Below are positions 46,501-58,073 of a stretch of DNA of 64,000 nt, in pieces. The notes under the pieces are model-generated. The model ran no database searches. It was not told the DNA's origin and worked only from the letters and a program-made list of their open reading frames with translations. Both the position numbers and the translations under genes were made by a program. This DNA is from Symsagittifera roscoffensis. Its lineage: Eukaryota; Xenacoelomorpha; Acoela; Convolutidae. Location: NCBI RefSeq assembly GCF_963678635.1, contig NC_087066.1, positions 4,989,954 to 5,053,953 of the forward strand. The letters are read 5' to 3'. Within the stretch, counting starts at the first letter, position 1. Every line of letters begins with the position of its first letter.

Positions 46501-46557
46501 TGACCTGCTTTCTAACCCAAATCCTCAGTTAGTTCAATTGTAACGTTGGCATATTGC
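40501..46557. repeat. Degenerate right end of the array and gene-free flank
   Basis: Units fade: the AACAGGTTTT..TGATTCAG block of 26.4, 27.5 and 36.4 kb can still be found at 41.76, 43.5 and 44.37 kb. A small GC-richer island at 41,930-42,030 (minus frame with FEVGGEHLDVVGGERARQ) has a decayed relative at 44,590-44,650. From about 45,500 to 46,557 I see no repeat and no convincing gene; this part would contain the 3' untranslated region of the neighbouring minus-strand gene. Confidence 0.5.
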
Positions 46558-47840
46558 TCAAATTTCCCATCGCACTGCAACAACTGCAATCAATACAAAC
46601 GATTGAGAAAGACATTCACTTGCTTTTGACTGTTCTGTGCTTTTCGGATCTAAAGGCTCGGCACATAATGTTTGAGTAGCCTGTATTTTTTTGTCTCCTG
46701 TTTTAGTAGATTTCAGCAAATTTGAAGCGGTTGAATTTGAATAAATCTGAGCAGGACCATTTACGAATGACATATTTTCAATTGCACAAATTTGTTTGTA
46801 AATATCTTTTTCTGCAGATTGTATTTGGTTTTTGATGCAAATAGCACAGTTTTTTTTGTGTTTTTTAGGGCATACACTGCAACCTTTATCGTTTTTTCCA
46901 TCACAGTGGCAGAATATGGCACAATTTTTTCCATTATCATATGTTATCAAGGCGTTTTTTTGGTTATCACTCAGCAATAAACCATTTAAGTTTTTTATAT
47001 AAGGCACTACAGCTTTGGCAAAAGTATTTTTTTGAAGATTCCAGGGATCAAGAACAAAATCTATTGAATTCATTTTTAAGTTTTTATCCACAGGTCGACC
47101 ATTCATCAAATTTTCTGGCAAAGTAACGTGTATACTGTTTTCTATTCTTAACTCCTTGCTAATAGTCGATAAACTCAAAGCATTCGCTTGAAGCAGCTCG
47201 GTGTTCTGGAGTGATTGAACGTTTTTAATTACTACGCTATCCAAATACGCATCAATTGGCAGAAAAATATCCAACATTATTCCTTCGATGTATATTTTTC
47301 TTACAAACATACGAGAAAATTGATCATCATTCTCCTCGTATGAAAACTTCATGCTGAAGCTTTCTAGATGAATAAAACGCAATTCCCAACCACTCATTGA
47401 ATATCCATATATCCTATTGACGGCATCTTTGCAAAAAATTATTCGCTCGATGTGAGGTGAATCCCTGCCGCAATCTCTAAGAACTAAATCTGTATTATTT
47501 TTAAATACCACGGCTCTTAAGTCTGTCAAGGGTTGTTTCATATCCATCTCTTTAGTGTTGAAGTCTTCAATTGATACTATTTTGTTATTCATAATCGAGA
47601 TGTTCATTCTGTAACCATCGTCAATAGCCATGAGAGCAGGTAATATTTTAACTCTAGGAGCTTCTACTCCAGTGATCATTAAAAACCAATTTTTCTTTGG
47701 GCATTTGCTCACAATTATAAGGCCTGGGTCTTTTATTGATTTCGAACAGTTGCAAGGAGATTCGGATCCACATGGAAATGTATCGCTAGTTTTTTTATTT
47801 AGTGATTTTGCCAGATAGGAATTGTTTGCTTGTTGAGCGC
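46558..47840 (-). CDS. Large exon of an unknown, probably secreted, cysteine-containing protein
   Basis: An open minus-strand frame runs from a clean acceptor (TTATTTTTGTAG, exon starts 47,840 in phase with a split codon) to a TGA at 46,558: about 427 codons. It opens with a polar stretch and a cysteine group (FPCGSESPCNCSKS, then SKCPKKNW), like the N-terminal cap of leucine-rich-repeat ectodomains. Short beta-like strings recur roughly every 25-30 residues (LRFIHLESF, VRKIYIEGI, LDSVVIKNV, ELRIENSI), compatible with a solenoid. At about 46,830-46,930 eight cysteines cluster in ~30 residues (CAIFCHC, CSVC, CAIC). The end is short and hydrophobic. I do not recognise the family; LRR-like is inference. 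Codon use is less AT-noisy than its surroundings. The first exon and any signal peptide are not settled. Confidence 0.72.
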
Positions 47841-48944
47841 CTACAAAAATAATAGGTTAAAACAAGCGCAGATATTTAGCGTTCCATAATGATATCTATG
47901 ATTTATGATTTTCTTAGCATCAATTTAAGTCAATTTAGGTTACTTATGTATTGCTGATTTTTTTTTGCCAATCAAACGGATTATCTGGCTGATTCAACCT
48001 CAGTTTGATCAATCACTATTTTCAGCTTTTGTTTTTTGATCTGTAAAATTGCTTTCTTTAATAATTTTTTTTCCGATTCACTTGATTCTTAACAAAATGA
48101 AAAAAAAAATCTATCAAGGCCAATTATTCGGCTTGTTTACATGAATTTGAGCAATATCAGTTTTTCAAATTGCAGTCTTTTGGTTTCTTCTCTCAGTTAA
48201 ATTTCTATGTGTAATATATATGTTTTCCTCAATGCACTTTATTTTCAGCATATGGAAGAAGACAATTTTTATTGCGAGCCCAATAACTTTTCAAACCTAA
48301 GCTTCACAGAGTTAAATCACATTGGTGCTAGCATTTGACGCAACCCTGCACCATCTTGATTCCTAAACTAGTACAGGAAAGGTTTATAAGATTGCTATAA
48401 GTTTCGCACGCATTCTTGTAACAACTTTTGTAGATATATAAGCTGGGCTTGATCAAGCGTTTTTCATTGTTTTGCTTTGGCTATTTTAATTGGGGAAATA
48501 GGTCTTCGTTCTTTTTCCCTGAGAGTTTTTGAAAATTTTTAATCCAAATATCGCAGTTCAAAAGGATGAATAAGTTTATATCATGTTTTTACAATATAAA
48601 CTTCTTCCTGTTGATTGTAAGGAATTGGATTCCTTTAGATGAAAATTAGCTTTATGAAATGTTTACCGCTTCATAACGTTAAAAATAAAGTGAACAAACG
48701 TAGTCAAAAAAGAATTCTTCTTTTAAAATACATTAGCAAAAAAAAATACCAATCAGAGTTCAGAATAATATGATTTGCTCTGTTGAGATAAGACAATTCA
48801 TGAACATAAATATAAAAAACTTAAAGTTGATTTAATTGATAAACCTTTAGGTAAATACTTTTAAGTTTGATCTGTGTTGGCAGCAACGTTTTTTTTCAAA
48901 AAATTTATATTAATTCTATTTCAAAAATACTTTTTCAAAATCAG
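47841..48944. other. Putative intron / upstream region of the minus-strand gene
   Basis: No repeat and no clear exon. On the minus strand near 48.4 kb a TATATAT is followed by an ATG with a short hydrophobic peptide (MRAKLIAIL) that stops at once; it resembles the start of a signal peptide but has no donor, so I did not use it. Confidence 0.35.
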
Positions 48945-51214
48945 AGTCAAAGCTCAGTAGTAGAAGATCGTGAATCAAAACGAAAAAATAATAATATTAC
49001 CAAAAATAATCTTGAAAATAATCTTACCGTTCATCGAAGTAGACGCCATAATTGTCTGGTCAGTTATTTCCGTCATCTGGAACAAATAAGTTAAATTCAA
49101 TGTCAAAGCTTGCAAAACTATTTTATTGAGCTGTTTTTTTAGTATGCGTTTGTTTCAACAGCTACCATAAAATTTTTCATTTTATCGCTCGTTTATCTAT
49201 AGTTTAGAAACTGCGCATAAAACAAATGATCAAAAATCAAAAAAGTTGTGTATTTTAAATGTGATTTTTAATATCTTATTAAGTCTCTTTTGCTCCTTTA
49301 TTTTTCTAGGAATAAAAGAAGAAATTTTGAACCCGCAACAAAAATTGTTTTGAAACAGATTATATCACGAAAGTTTCGCTTTCAGCACGCAGTTACAAAA
49401 GAAATCAGTGAAACAAAATCGATTTTCTTTTTTTTTCTACAAATAACATGATGTTACAATTTTCGCATTGTGTTCTAAGGAAGATTTCGAAAAATTACCA
49501 TAAAAGGAAGTATCTTTTATTTGAACAGCAGAGAACTGACAACAGAGACCTAACATATTCAATGAAACAAAAAATAATTCAAATCGAAAAAACGCTTCTG
49601 AGAAATTTAAAAAAGGTGAGGCAACTTGGTCGTTGAGATCAGCGATGGAATCAGTGCCATTGTTGTTTAAATTGAAAACAACCGTTTTCAAGAAAAACTG
49701 ACGGTTTTTTTCTGATCTAATGAAAGCTTCTACAAAAATGTGAATTCTTAGTAACATGGCTAAACTGATATTACTTTGAAAATCTGAATCAAATTGCGAA
49801 TGGCAAAGTTTTTTTCAGAAACAATGAGAATTGCAAAGCAAAATCATAGCCGAAACATTTTAACAAGAGACAACAAAACGGTGTCATCGCCGCTGTCAAC
49901 TGTCGTTGAGGTTTTTGTGAAAAACACCCTAGAGAAAGCAACAGTTAGCTAACAGTTTCCGCATCGTATGTTGCCAATCGTGGTGTGCAGAATAATTTGG
50001 CACTTTAAGCATAAATTTTTCCGTTGAGTTGTATTTGAAACATCAGCGATACAAATCAATTGTTTTCTTCCAGTATGAACTATTTTTTTTTGCTTCCGTT
50101 AAATATTAGTAGTAGATGTTGGAGATGGGGGGTGCCTGGAGACCCCCATGTTTTAAGATAGGTAATGGAGCATCCGATCACCAAGCTATGTATTAACGTT
50201 GGGTATAGAGTAGTATAGTAAAAGTGGCTAGGAAAATGACCACTTTTAACCCCCCTTTTTTCGGTGTGCCGTTGTACTTATCACTTTTAACCCCCAAAGG
50301 GGTTAAAGCCCCTACTTTTTCGGGCACGCATGTTTTAAGGGGGGTTAAAATTGGTAATTTTCCAGCCACTTTATGGAAACGGGAATGGAATTAAGTTTTG
50401 GTTGGTGAATGTTTTCCCTTCTAAAGTTTGGGGGTATTGGCTTGTTTACATATAAAATGACGTTATTTAGCTATTATATGCAACCAAATTATAGGGTAGA
50501 TAGGAAAGCCAAGATTTTCGCAGCGTAGCTTAACTGTTGGCTGCGGTGAACGATTTCCTTCAAAAATGCATGTTTTATTGCTCAATTTCGAAGAAAGGAA
50601 AATTCGTCAATTGCGGCGGCCGCCACCTCTATTTAGGCAAAAATTATTGATCAATTTGGCCGAAATAGGAATGAAAATTTCTTTGAGCCAAATGAAGGTA
50701 AAAACAAAGAAAAACTACGAAACACTGAAAACTCTAAAATAATGAAATTGGCTTGAAAATTTTGACATTTCCATTTTCCGTGTCTACAGGAGACTGAAAA
50801 AACGTCTGAAATCTATGAGAAAAGCTTCGATTTTATAGAAAGGTTGAAAGAGCTAATAAGTTGAAGTGGCTAAAGATCTTGAAAAACGAGAACACCGATG
50901 AAAGCCAAAAGTGCCTATTAATTTTGCTGCAACCATTTCTAAGACTTGCATATACCACTTTTTATAATAAAAAGTAAACAATTTTTGGGGCTTCTAGAAA
51001 ACGTTTAGTACTTCCTATTAACTTTTTTGTGCTAACCGAATTTTTTGAAAATATTCATCAAAGCGGACCTAGAAACTGGGAGAAAACTGTTATTTGTGTG
51101 CCAATATATACGACAGAACAGAGTGACCATCGAATAAAGCAGGTGAAAATTTATTTGCGACTTTTAAGGAAAGCAGATATTCAAATTAGAGCAAATTCAA
51201 TCGGCAAAGACTGA
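48945..51214 (+). CDS. Predicted six-exon gene, unknown product (3' part)
   Basis: Six open segments with AG/GT borders join without breaking frame: 48,945-49,089, 49,310-49,346, 49,480-49,615, 50,524-50,697, 50,790-50,842 and 50,998-51,214 (TGA at 51,212). Total 254 codons. The best single exons are the third (basic, KNYHKRKYLLFEQQ..), the fourth (RPPPLFRQKLLINLAEIGMK, between a strong acceptor and GTAAAA) and the last (NFFVLTEFFENIHQSGPRNW and a basic tail). The protein would be Lys/Arg-rich and largely helical. Donors of exons 2 (GTTTTG) and 5 (GTTGAA) are weak and those borders may be wrong. The 5' end is not found. I recognise no family. It lies near and partly antisense to the minus-strand gene's upstream region. 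Confidence 0.4.
49028..49076 (-). other. Possible upstream exon of the minus-strand gene (competes with plus-strand exon)
   Basis: On the minus strand TTGTTCCAG is followed by ATG at 49,076 and 16 codons (MTEITDQTIMASTSMN) ending in one base before a consensus donor G|GTAAGAT. The one-base remainder fits the acceptor phase at 47,840. It has no signal peptide, and the same DNA is an attractive plus-strand exon, so only one reading is likely real. Confidence 0.25.
50105..50373. mobile_element. Foldback element with 37-39-bp arms and GC-rich palindromes
   Basis: Arms 50,219-50,257 and 50,337-50,373 are inverted copies (AAAGTGGCTAGGAAAATGAC against its near complement). The loop holds a further palindrome, AACCCCCAAAGGGGTT. 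Left of the arms GGGGGTGCCTGGAGACCCCC (~50,128-50,147) is another hairpin. The 50,105-50,215 part is the inverse relative of 31,735-31,858. The whole lies inside the third intron of the plus-strand gene model and codes for nothing. Confidence 0.7.
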
Positions 51215-51638
51215 ACACAAGCTAAGACAAGTTATGGATACAGACTCAAAACTCGATATGAATTCGGAGTTATAATTTGAGCATCCAAATTTTTTGATTT
51301 TTCCATTATAAGAATATGCAAATGAATAACTTTTTAATTTGATACTACAATCTGGTCAACTGTTCTCAGTATCTTCTAATTAAGTTCAAATTGGTTTTAG
51401 CAAGAGCTTTCTATTCAAAAGTTTGAAGCGCTATCAGTTTTTATCATTGATTAACCCTCTGCTCAACAAATTAAATTTTGAGTTTTTTAATATGAATCTG
51501 ATCTTTTGAATGGTTCCATGATTACGCTATTTCCTCTCAAAGTAAGGTGACTTTTTGACCAAAATATTTGATTACTCGTCTACAACTAATTGTGTTATTG
51601 AGAGATCAACCTTTCTTTCAATATATGTCTGAGATGAT
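51215..51638. other. Intergenic, nothing seen
   Basis: About 420 AT-rich bases between the end of the plus-strand gene model and the minus-strand coding islands. No repeat, ORF or signal that I can support. Confidence 0.5.
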
Positions 51639-52614
51639 TCAGGCTTTCACATTCACGTTCTGATCACTAGCAGGATCAAAACAGTTCGCATCATGATATT
51701 TCTTCTCAATTTTGCATCGATATTTGTCTTCTCTATTACAAAGATTTGTCTTCGAAAAACCGTTAGTTGTTTGAAATAGTAAGAAAAAAAATCAAGCTTC
51801 ATGATCAACACTCTACCTGAATCTTCGGATTCTGTCAGGACGATAGCTGTTTCACACTAAGCAATGCTCTCACACCAATTTGGCTACAGCAGTTTCCGAA
51901 AACTTGTAAGTGCCATTTTGTAGTTTCAATGCATTTCGATAATCGTCAATTGTGTTGTGTTATCCTAAGCTGGAACGACTAAGAAAGATATGTTTAATTT
52001 GCCAGAATAAAATTTGTTAGACATTTTTACTTTGAGGAATTAAATTTTTGAGCATCAATGCAGAAAGACTTGCTATTTATTTCGAAGACAAAAGGCGTAA
52101 GCATTTTGAGCTATTTCATAAAAGGCTCTATCGACTAAATAAATCTTGAATTTAAAAAATTTGTACTGACTGTTTATCTGATTACACAATTGCTTCACTT
52201 CTGTGGGTTTATAAGTTTCATTCAAAATTATGATTTTTCAAATGAAAATCATCCTTCAAATATACAGTACCTGTCACTCAGGTTTTGCTCGCTTACCGTC
52301 TTCAGCTCTACCAGCCGCTTGTCGTTTTCAACCATTCTTCTATCGATCGTGTTCGTCTGCACGATCATTGATTTTCCTCATTAAACCATAAATTTTTTCT
52401 AATAGTTTTGTTTTCGTAATTTTTATCTCTATGAGCAACAGTTCATCAAACACTTTTGACTCCATGCTGTCTCCACTTGGACTTGTTGTTTGATGCTTCC
52501 ATCGACAAATTTTTGTAAAAACTTGAAAACTGATCTTTCTTGTGACAATTTTGAAGCAATTTTCATAATCATTGACTGCAGTTCAATTGAAATTTTCAAT
52601 GCAGCATATGCCAC
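51639..52614 (-). pseudogene. Minus-strand coding islands, probably one broken or mis-modelled gene
   Basis: Protein-like frames follow one another on the minus strand: 52,429-52,614 (60 codons, KLSQERSVFKFLQKFVDGS), then 52,340-52,465 in another frame (MESKVFDELLLIEIK.., ends NDRADEHDR), then 52,297-52,368 in the third frame (MIVQTNTIDRRMVENDKRLV) ending at a good donor ACG|GTAAGC. Further along, a segment ending at a donor GTGTGAG (51,876; DDYRNALKLQNGTYKFSETA) fits in phase with a terminal exon 51,639-51,749 (NLCNREDKYRCKIEKKYHDA.., TGA). The first three overlap in three frames, which needs indels or unrecognised introns. Family unknown; the middle looks coiled-coil. The plus strand also offers a donor here (CTTGTAAGT at ~51,903), so strand is not certain. 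Confidence 0.33.
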
Positions 52615-53104
52615 TTTTTCACATTGAATTGTTCATAATAAGGATACCTGGAAGATCAAATATTTCGAGGAAGTTTTTAAAAAAAAATTAACAAATTGTT
52701 TTGCAAATCAAAAAAATGAAAAAAAAAACTATCTTTATAGTGTCTGGTTGATTATTCTAAACATTCGAGAAATTTAAGAAGAAAGATAAAAGATTTGAAT
52801 TGAGTTACATATATACTTTTATATGAAATAAAATAAACGATTACAACTATACTCAAACATACATACCCCACTAAACATATAAAGCTGCATACTTGTAAAC
52901 ATAAAAAACATAAACACATTTTTATAAAATGCAAACTTAAATGCAAAAATAGTCATACGTATTTTATTACATACATACGTTTATTCATACATATTTAAAC
53001 ATTTACATAAGGTTATTCTACAAACTTACATACAAAAACAATTACATACACACTTACTGAATACAAACATACATACATGTATACATAAGCACAAACTTAC
53101 ATAA
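52615..53104. repeat. Decayed (ATAC)n/(ACAT)n simple repeat, outer part
   Basis: From about 52,800 the sequence is dominated by ACATAC-type tetranucleotide repeats with many substitutions (for example ACATACATACA at ~53,058). It is an old microsatellite which also fills the outer ends of the inverted-repeat arms. 52,615-52,800 shows nothing. Confidence 0.75.
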
Positions 53105-53359
53105 ACACATACATACATACAAACTTGCATTCATAGATACATACATGCGTACTTACATATATACATACAAATATAAAGTTACTTAGAGACATTCATACAA
53201 CCATACGTACAAAATTACATACATATATGCAAAAATACTTCCATACATACAAACATTCAAAATTAAGTCCTACATAAAGGTATAAATACAGACGTATATA
53301 GCCTTATACATAGGAAGAATGCAAATAAACTCTCATGCATACATAAACTTTACATACTT

Positions 53360-54530
53360 TTAAATATAAGTTTTGCTTACACACATGCAAAGATTTTGAC
53401 CTAATATTTCTGCTGACCTTTAAAATAGAGCCACATTTAAACACACAAACCAGCTTACATTCACTTCACACTTTCAAGACGAATATTTACACACATTCAG
53501 ACAAAAAGAGTCAGGCCTTACAGACTGCCATTCATACGTCTTTACATACAATCATATAAACGTGCCTTTCATACTCATGTACGAAAATGCATAAGTACTT
53601 GCCTATAAACTGACATGGATCGTACTTTACAAGTATGCAACGATTCATGTGTACACGTTTTCCTTTTAAACAGACATTAAACTTCAATCATAAATTTGTA
53701 CAATTTGCAAACAAGCAAATTTTTAAATGATTTTAAACTGAAAAACCTACATTGATACAAAACAATTGCTGGTCTTCATTCACTCAATCAAGCGGACATG
53801 CAGTCAAGAGTTCTTCTTACATAAAAACATACAAATATTCATAACTTCTAAATACTCAAATGAACACACACAAATAGTATGTACATACATGAATAATTAC
53901 ATTGATACATTTATACATACACTTTTACATAGATACATTGTTTACATAAATAGACACACACGCAAGTTTTGCTTACACACATGCAAAGATTTTACTTATT
54001 AGTTCTGCTGACCTTTAAAATACAACCACATGTAAACTCACAAACCAACTTACATTCACTTTACACTTTCAATACAAATATATACAAACATTCAGACAAA
54101 CAGAATCACGCATTACAGACTGGCATTCATAAATCTTTACATTCAATCAAATAAACGTGCCTTTCATACTCATTTACGAATATTCGTAAGTACTTGCCTA
54201 AAAACATACATTGATTCAAAATATTTGCGTGTATTCATTCACTCAAGCAAGCGAACATGCAGTCAAGAGTTCTTACTTACATAAAAACATACAAATTTAC
54301 ATAACTTCCAAATAATCAAGTGAATACACATAAATAGTATAACATATAGTAGAATACAAATGGTAGAATACATTATAACAAATAGTAGAATACACAAAAG
54401 TATAACAAATAGTAGAATACACACAAATGAAAAAAACATGATCAAATACGTTTATACATGCAAAAAGTTTTACACTTTTTCATAGATACATACAGTTTAC
54501 ATAAATACACACATACGCAAAGCATATGTG
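53360..54530. repeat. ~600-bp tandem duplication inside the left arm (mirrored at 62.3-63.4 kb)
   Basis: 53,365-53,960 and 53,966-54,530 share AAGTTTTGCTTACACACATG at their starts, then CTGCTGACCTTTAAAATA, ACGTGCCTTTCATACTCAT, and GCAGTCAAGAGTTCTT. The same pair exists inverted in the right arm, so this duplication is older than the inverted duplication. Confidence 0.8.
54335..54426. repeat. Short tandem repeat, AGTAGAATACA-type unit
   Basis: (A/G)GTAGAATACA appears four times between 54,348 and 54,421, alternating with TATAACA(A)AT. The right arm has the corresponding repeat near 62,385-62,460 with fewer units. Confidence 0.65.
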
Positions 54531-55872
54531 CGTACATATATACTATGCATATAGTATCTTGTCAAACCTTCAAGAAAAACTAGAAACATAAGTAAAAATC
54601 AAGTTGGGTTATAGTTATTCTTCTAGTTACAATTGTTTTGGTTTACAAGCGCATAAGGAAAAAAAATTGTACTCATACATACAAACACATCAACTTGCAT
54701 ACATACACGCATACACAAAACATATTTACTTGCATTTGCTTATAAACACAAATATTCACACAAAAATTTAATCATTACAATTTACGTATAAATATATTCA
54801 AATACATTCAAACCTACATACACAATTTGATTTTACAATGCAAACGTCGCAAGCAGAGATTCGCAAAGAAATGCCAGCTTTCAGCCAAGTCATCTACGCA
54901 ATTTAGCAATTTTTTTCATCTTTAAAAAAAATAAAAAATGGTGATAAACAATTTTTTAATATGACTGTTGATCTCCCAAACGAATTTTCCAACGGTATCA
55001 AACTTCTAATCAAATATGACCAGTGAGTCATGAGAAGCATTTTTAGCGGTCAGAAGAAAAAACCAAGGCTTACTAACTTGCATTGGACGGGAAAACTTCA
55101 AAACAATTTGTTGAAAGTTTTTTGTTCGACGGTCCGAATAGAGTTTTTTGACATATCGAAAATTGCTCTCAAGTAATATAGAAAAATTAAGACAGTGGAA
55201 GTTTTGGTTCGAAACAAAATTTTTAGTCATTGTTTTGAAATTTATAATCTTTTTAGAAAATTTGGTTTTTTCATTCAGTTGTTGGTTCTGTAGATTGATA
55301 TATCTTCAGTTGACTATTAGGCTGCAGAATTAACCGTAGACCAAGTTACGTTGACTAGAGTTGCACATTATGTTGTTTTCTCGCTAAACCACCAAACGTT
55401 TTGTTGATCGAAAAAATGTATTTAGTTCTGAAAAAGCTATTTAACACAGGTTCAACTGTTCTTTTTTCATCTTTTTCCCCCGTATTTATGCAATATCGAT
55501 CGTTTGAGCTATAGTGTCTTAAAAAACATTCTTTTAACTATGATAAAACTAACGGTAAAAGGTATGTTTTAGATAAAACAAAAATTGATCTAAGCTGATG
55601 TTCAACTCTTTTTTTCAGTAATAAAAAAACCTTCAAAAAATTTTAAATTAGTGCAAAATAAACAACCCAATCTTGTTTTGCAAATTTAAATTTTCTAGAA
55701 CGACCGTTTTTCAGACATGATTCTAAATGAAACACAGTTTTTTTTTTTAATTTTAAAGATTTAAGAGCAAAAAAATTTGTTCTCGTTGTTTTATTTAATT
55801 TAAATTACAAAACAAACAGCTAAACATTAATAAATTCAACTTAACTATTTGACAAAAGCAGCACAAAACAGA

Positions 55873-56120
55873 CTAAAAACTTTTGAATTGACGCCACGTA
55901 AAACAGAGATTGGTGCGTTCCGATCCTTTTTCTTGTTTTTTGAGAGCAACTGGCGTTTTCATTTGGCTAATATCAGTTGTCTGCCGACTGCACGAAGGGC
56001 TCACTGTTAGACTGATTTCTGCAACGAGAGTAACAAGGCGAAGCTGGTGGCTCAATTTCCAGGCCGACTTGGGCCTCTCAACTTCGTGGGAAGATCCAAT
56101 TCGACTCTACGAAAAAGGAA
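55873..56120 (-). other. Open frame in left arm, closed by a stop in the right arm
   Basis: Minus frame of about 80 codons (…VTLVAEISLTVSPSCSRQTT…KKQEKGSERTNLCF, stop in 55,873-55,875), preceded by TTTTTCGTAG, a possible acceptor. The right-arm counterpart (plus, about 60,690-60,930) has a TAA where the left arm has a lysine codon. Several differences are at third positions. A plus-strand frame over the same DNA (55,910-56,131) is probably its shadow. Exon or exon relic of unknown product. Confidence 0.3.
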
Positions 56121-56125
56121 TGCAC

Positions 56126-56236
56126 TCATAAGGAGATGACTAAATCTAGATCTTCGATGAGCGTAACTTTGGCTATTTGCGCTGAATCGATGATATAAAC
56201 TCCGATGATCAAAAATTCATCTTTTCTGATGGCCTT
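56126..56236 (-). other. 36-residue frame intact in both arms (partner 60,562-60,672, plus)
   Basis: Between two stops the minus strand encodes a peptide containing FLIIGVYIIDS and AKVTLI.DLDLVISL. The right-arm copy is open over exactly the same 111 bases and differs at four codons, two of them silent (Leu codons). It has the look of an exon of an ordered protein. No ATG is present, so it would need splicing. Family not recognised. Confidence 0.3.
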
Positions 56237-56239
56237 TTA

Positions 56240-57806
56240 AACCATATTTTCAAAATATCTAAATAGAATAAGAGAAACTAAATGGAAAATATGTGATTTA
56301 GTGTGATCCAATTATCATTATTTGAATTTAATTGTTGTCTAAAAGGAAAGAAAATCTCCGTGAGTAGTCTTGTCAAAAATAGTACGTTCTTGAGCGGAAT
56401 CAGTCAAAACTTACCCATACAGTTTCGTAATAATTTGCGGTAACGGAGAGCAAAAATTGAATTGAAACGGGTAAAACTATTAATCAAATGATGAAAGCAC
56501 GCACCTGCAGAGGCGTTGTTTTGCGCTAAAAACAGAACAAGTCTTATCATGAATTGGAAATGAAATAGCTGATAAAGGCTTTGTTTTGTATAATCAAGAC
56601 CACATCTTTTCTAACTTTTGATAGTAATTTTGTCGACTCTTCTTCTCTTCTTCAAATTGAACAAATTTGAACAAGAAAAAAAACACAGCATAGTTTTGGG
56701 CTCACATTCATATCTTGTATTCAGCGGCTAATCTGAAATGAACACATAATTTCCCCATGTTCGATTGAGATTTATGATTGTGTATAGATGTCAGTCCATA
56801 ACCAGAAAGATTTTCAAAAAGAAACCCTTTACATTTCAACCTGATTTAGCCTTACCAGAGTTTGTTTATCTGCTGGGAAACTTATTCAATTTGGCTACGC
56901 TGTGCATGATCTAGCACTGGCTGATAAGCGAATAGTTCGAATAAACTGGAATTTATTATGTATAATTATCGGTATATGTAATTGTTAGTTTTTATGTATA
57001 TATGTTCAGAAGTGTAACAATAGCAAAAACTAAAGCCAAAAAACAAACTCAATGTAGCTTCAATTCCAGATTAGCGAAGAACTTCTAGAACATTTTACTA
57101 GGTGTGGTTCTGTACTATCTTCAACCAGATACTAGAAAGTAATATGATTATTTGTAAACTGTGTGCATTGCATGTTCGATACTTACTTGCTATACGGTTT
57201 GCTTGTATTGGAAATGTTATATCAAAAAAGATGTACAATCATGTTGTTCTAAATGTTTTCGAATCAATTTAGTATAAATAATTGTTATTGGAAATAAAAT
57301 TCGATATCAAAATCAATCCAATTTCTTCTTTTTAGTTATCTTGATTATTCTGGACTGTTTTACCAGATGCTAAGTGGGTACAGATTATCAATCAGGTTTG
57401 GATACATAAAATTAGTGCGTGTAGATTGGCATTGTAATCAGTTTTCATTTGTAAATGTAAGCATGATTAATGTCTTTTTTGTATGTTTGTGGTTATATAC
57501 AATTGTATATAATGATTTGTATGTATAAATTTTTTTATGTGATCAAAACTAATCCATCATAAGTGCCACTTTGAGTAGAAAACAATTCATCTCAAAATTT
57601 TCTGCTGCTCATGATTTCTGAATAGTTCACCACATACTAAAAATTTACCATATACTACAATAAAACTTATTTCTATGCTTACATAGACATATAATGTGTG
57701 ATATGGTTTTACAAAACTTATCGTTCAATTCTTTACCTAACTAACTAATTATGTGCAAGTTTAATTAGTAATAAAGCTAATTACTAAAATCATTCAAAAT
57801 TTTGTT
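56240..57806. other. Left-arm DNA without gene
   Basis: AT-rich, matched throughout by 58.99-60.55 kb in the other arm. A few short frames (for example around 57,340-57,410 plus, and the 59,300-59,509 minus counterpart) are not kept open in both arms, so I do not call them. Confidence 0.5.
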
Positions 57807-58073
57807 TCAGATTTTTAAATAATTCTCACTAGGTATTTCATATGTAGTGTTAGAAAACGATTGTTTCTTTATATATGAAGTATCTAAGTTTGTTTGATTT
57901 TCCCATCTCAATTTTGGGCTGACGCCTGTATGGGTTGATTTATCTTTATATAAATGAAAAAACTCAAAATGAAATTGACTTAAGTCTTTTTTTGTCATGA
58001 AAAGTCTTGTTTGTGTCACGTCAACGTAAACTTTAAATGTACAAAAACATGTACAACTCATAAATACGTGCAT
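57807..58073 (-). CDS. 88-residue ORF near the palindrome centre, unknown
   Basis: ATG at 58,073, TGA at 57,807. Composition is protein-like: three Cys near the N-terminus, then KVYVDVTQTRLFMTKKDLSQ, and a Ser/Thr/Asn-rich end (HTGVSPKLRWENQTNLDTSY). The counterpart in the right arm (about 58,735-59,025, plus) is broken by a one-base deletion near the start, a TGG-to-TGA change and a ~12-base insertion. Either the left copy is the functional one, or both are relics and the left has been spared by chance. No family recognised. Confidence 0.3.
   Translation of the reverse strand: MHVFMSCTCFCTFKVYVDVTQTRLFMTKKDLSQFHFEFFHLYKDKSTHTGVSPKLRWENQTNLDTSYIKKQSFSNTTYEIPSENYLKI

Noticed and set aside
46580-46630. 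Tiny 36- or 45-base intron near the end of the cysteine-rich exon
   Set aside because: Both sizes are multiples of three and leave the frame unchanged, so nothing in the sequence requires splicing there.
48400-48440. Signal-peptide start (MRAKLIAIL) for the minus-strand gene
   Set aside because: Stops after nine codons with no donor; cannot be joined to the exon at 47,840.
52800-54850. ATAC/ACAT-rich DNA as telomeric repeat
   Set aside because: Degenerate tetranucleotide repeats, not a hexamer or pentamer telomere motif, and internal to the window.
55910-56131. 73-codon plus frame with mirror at 60,694-60,888
   Set aside because: Open in both arms but overlaps the opposite-strand frame with better context; I judged the minus reading more likely, without certainty.
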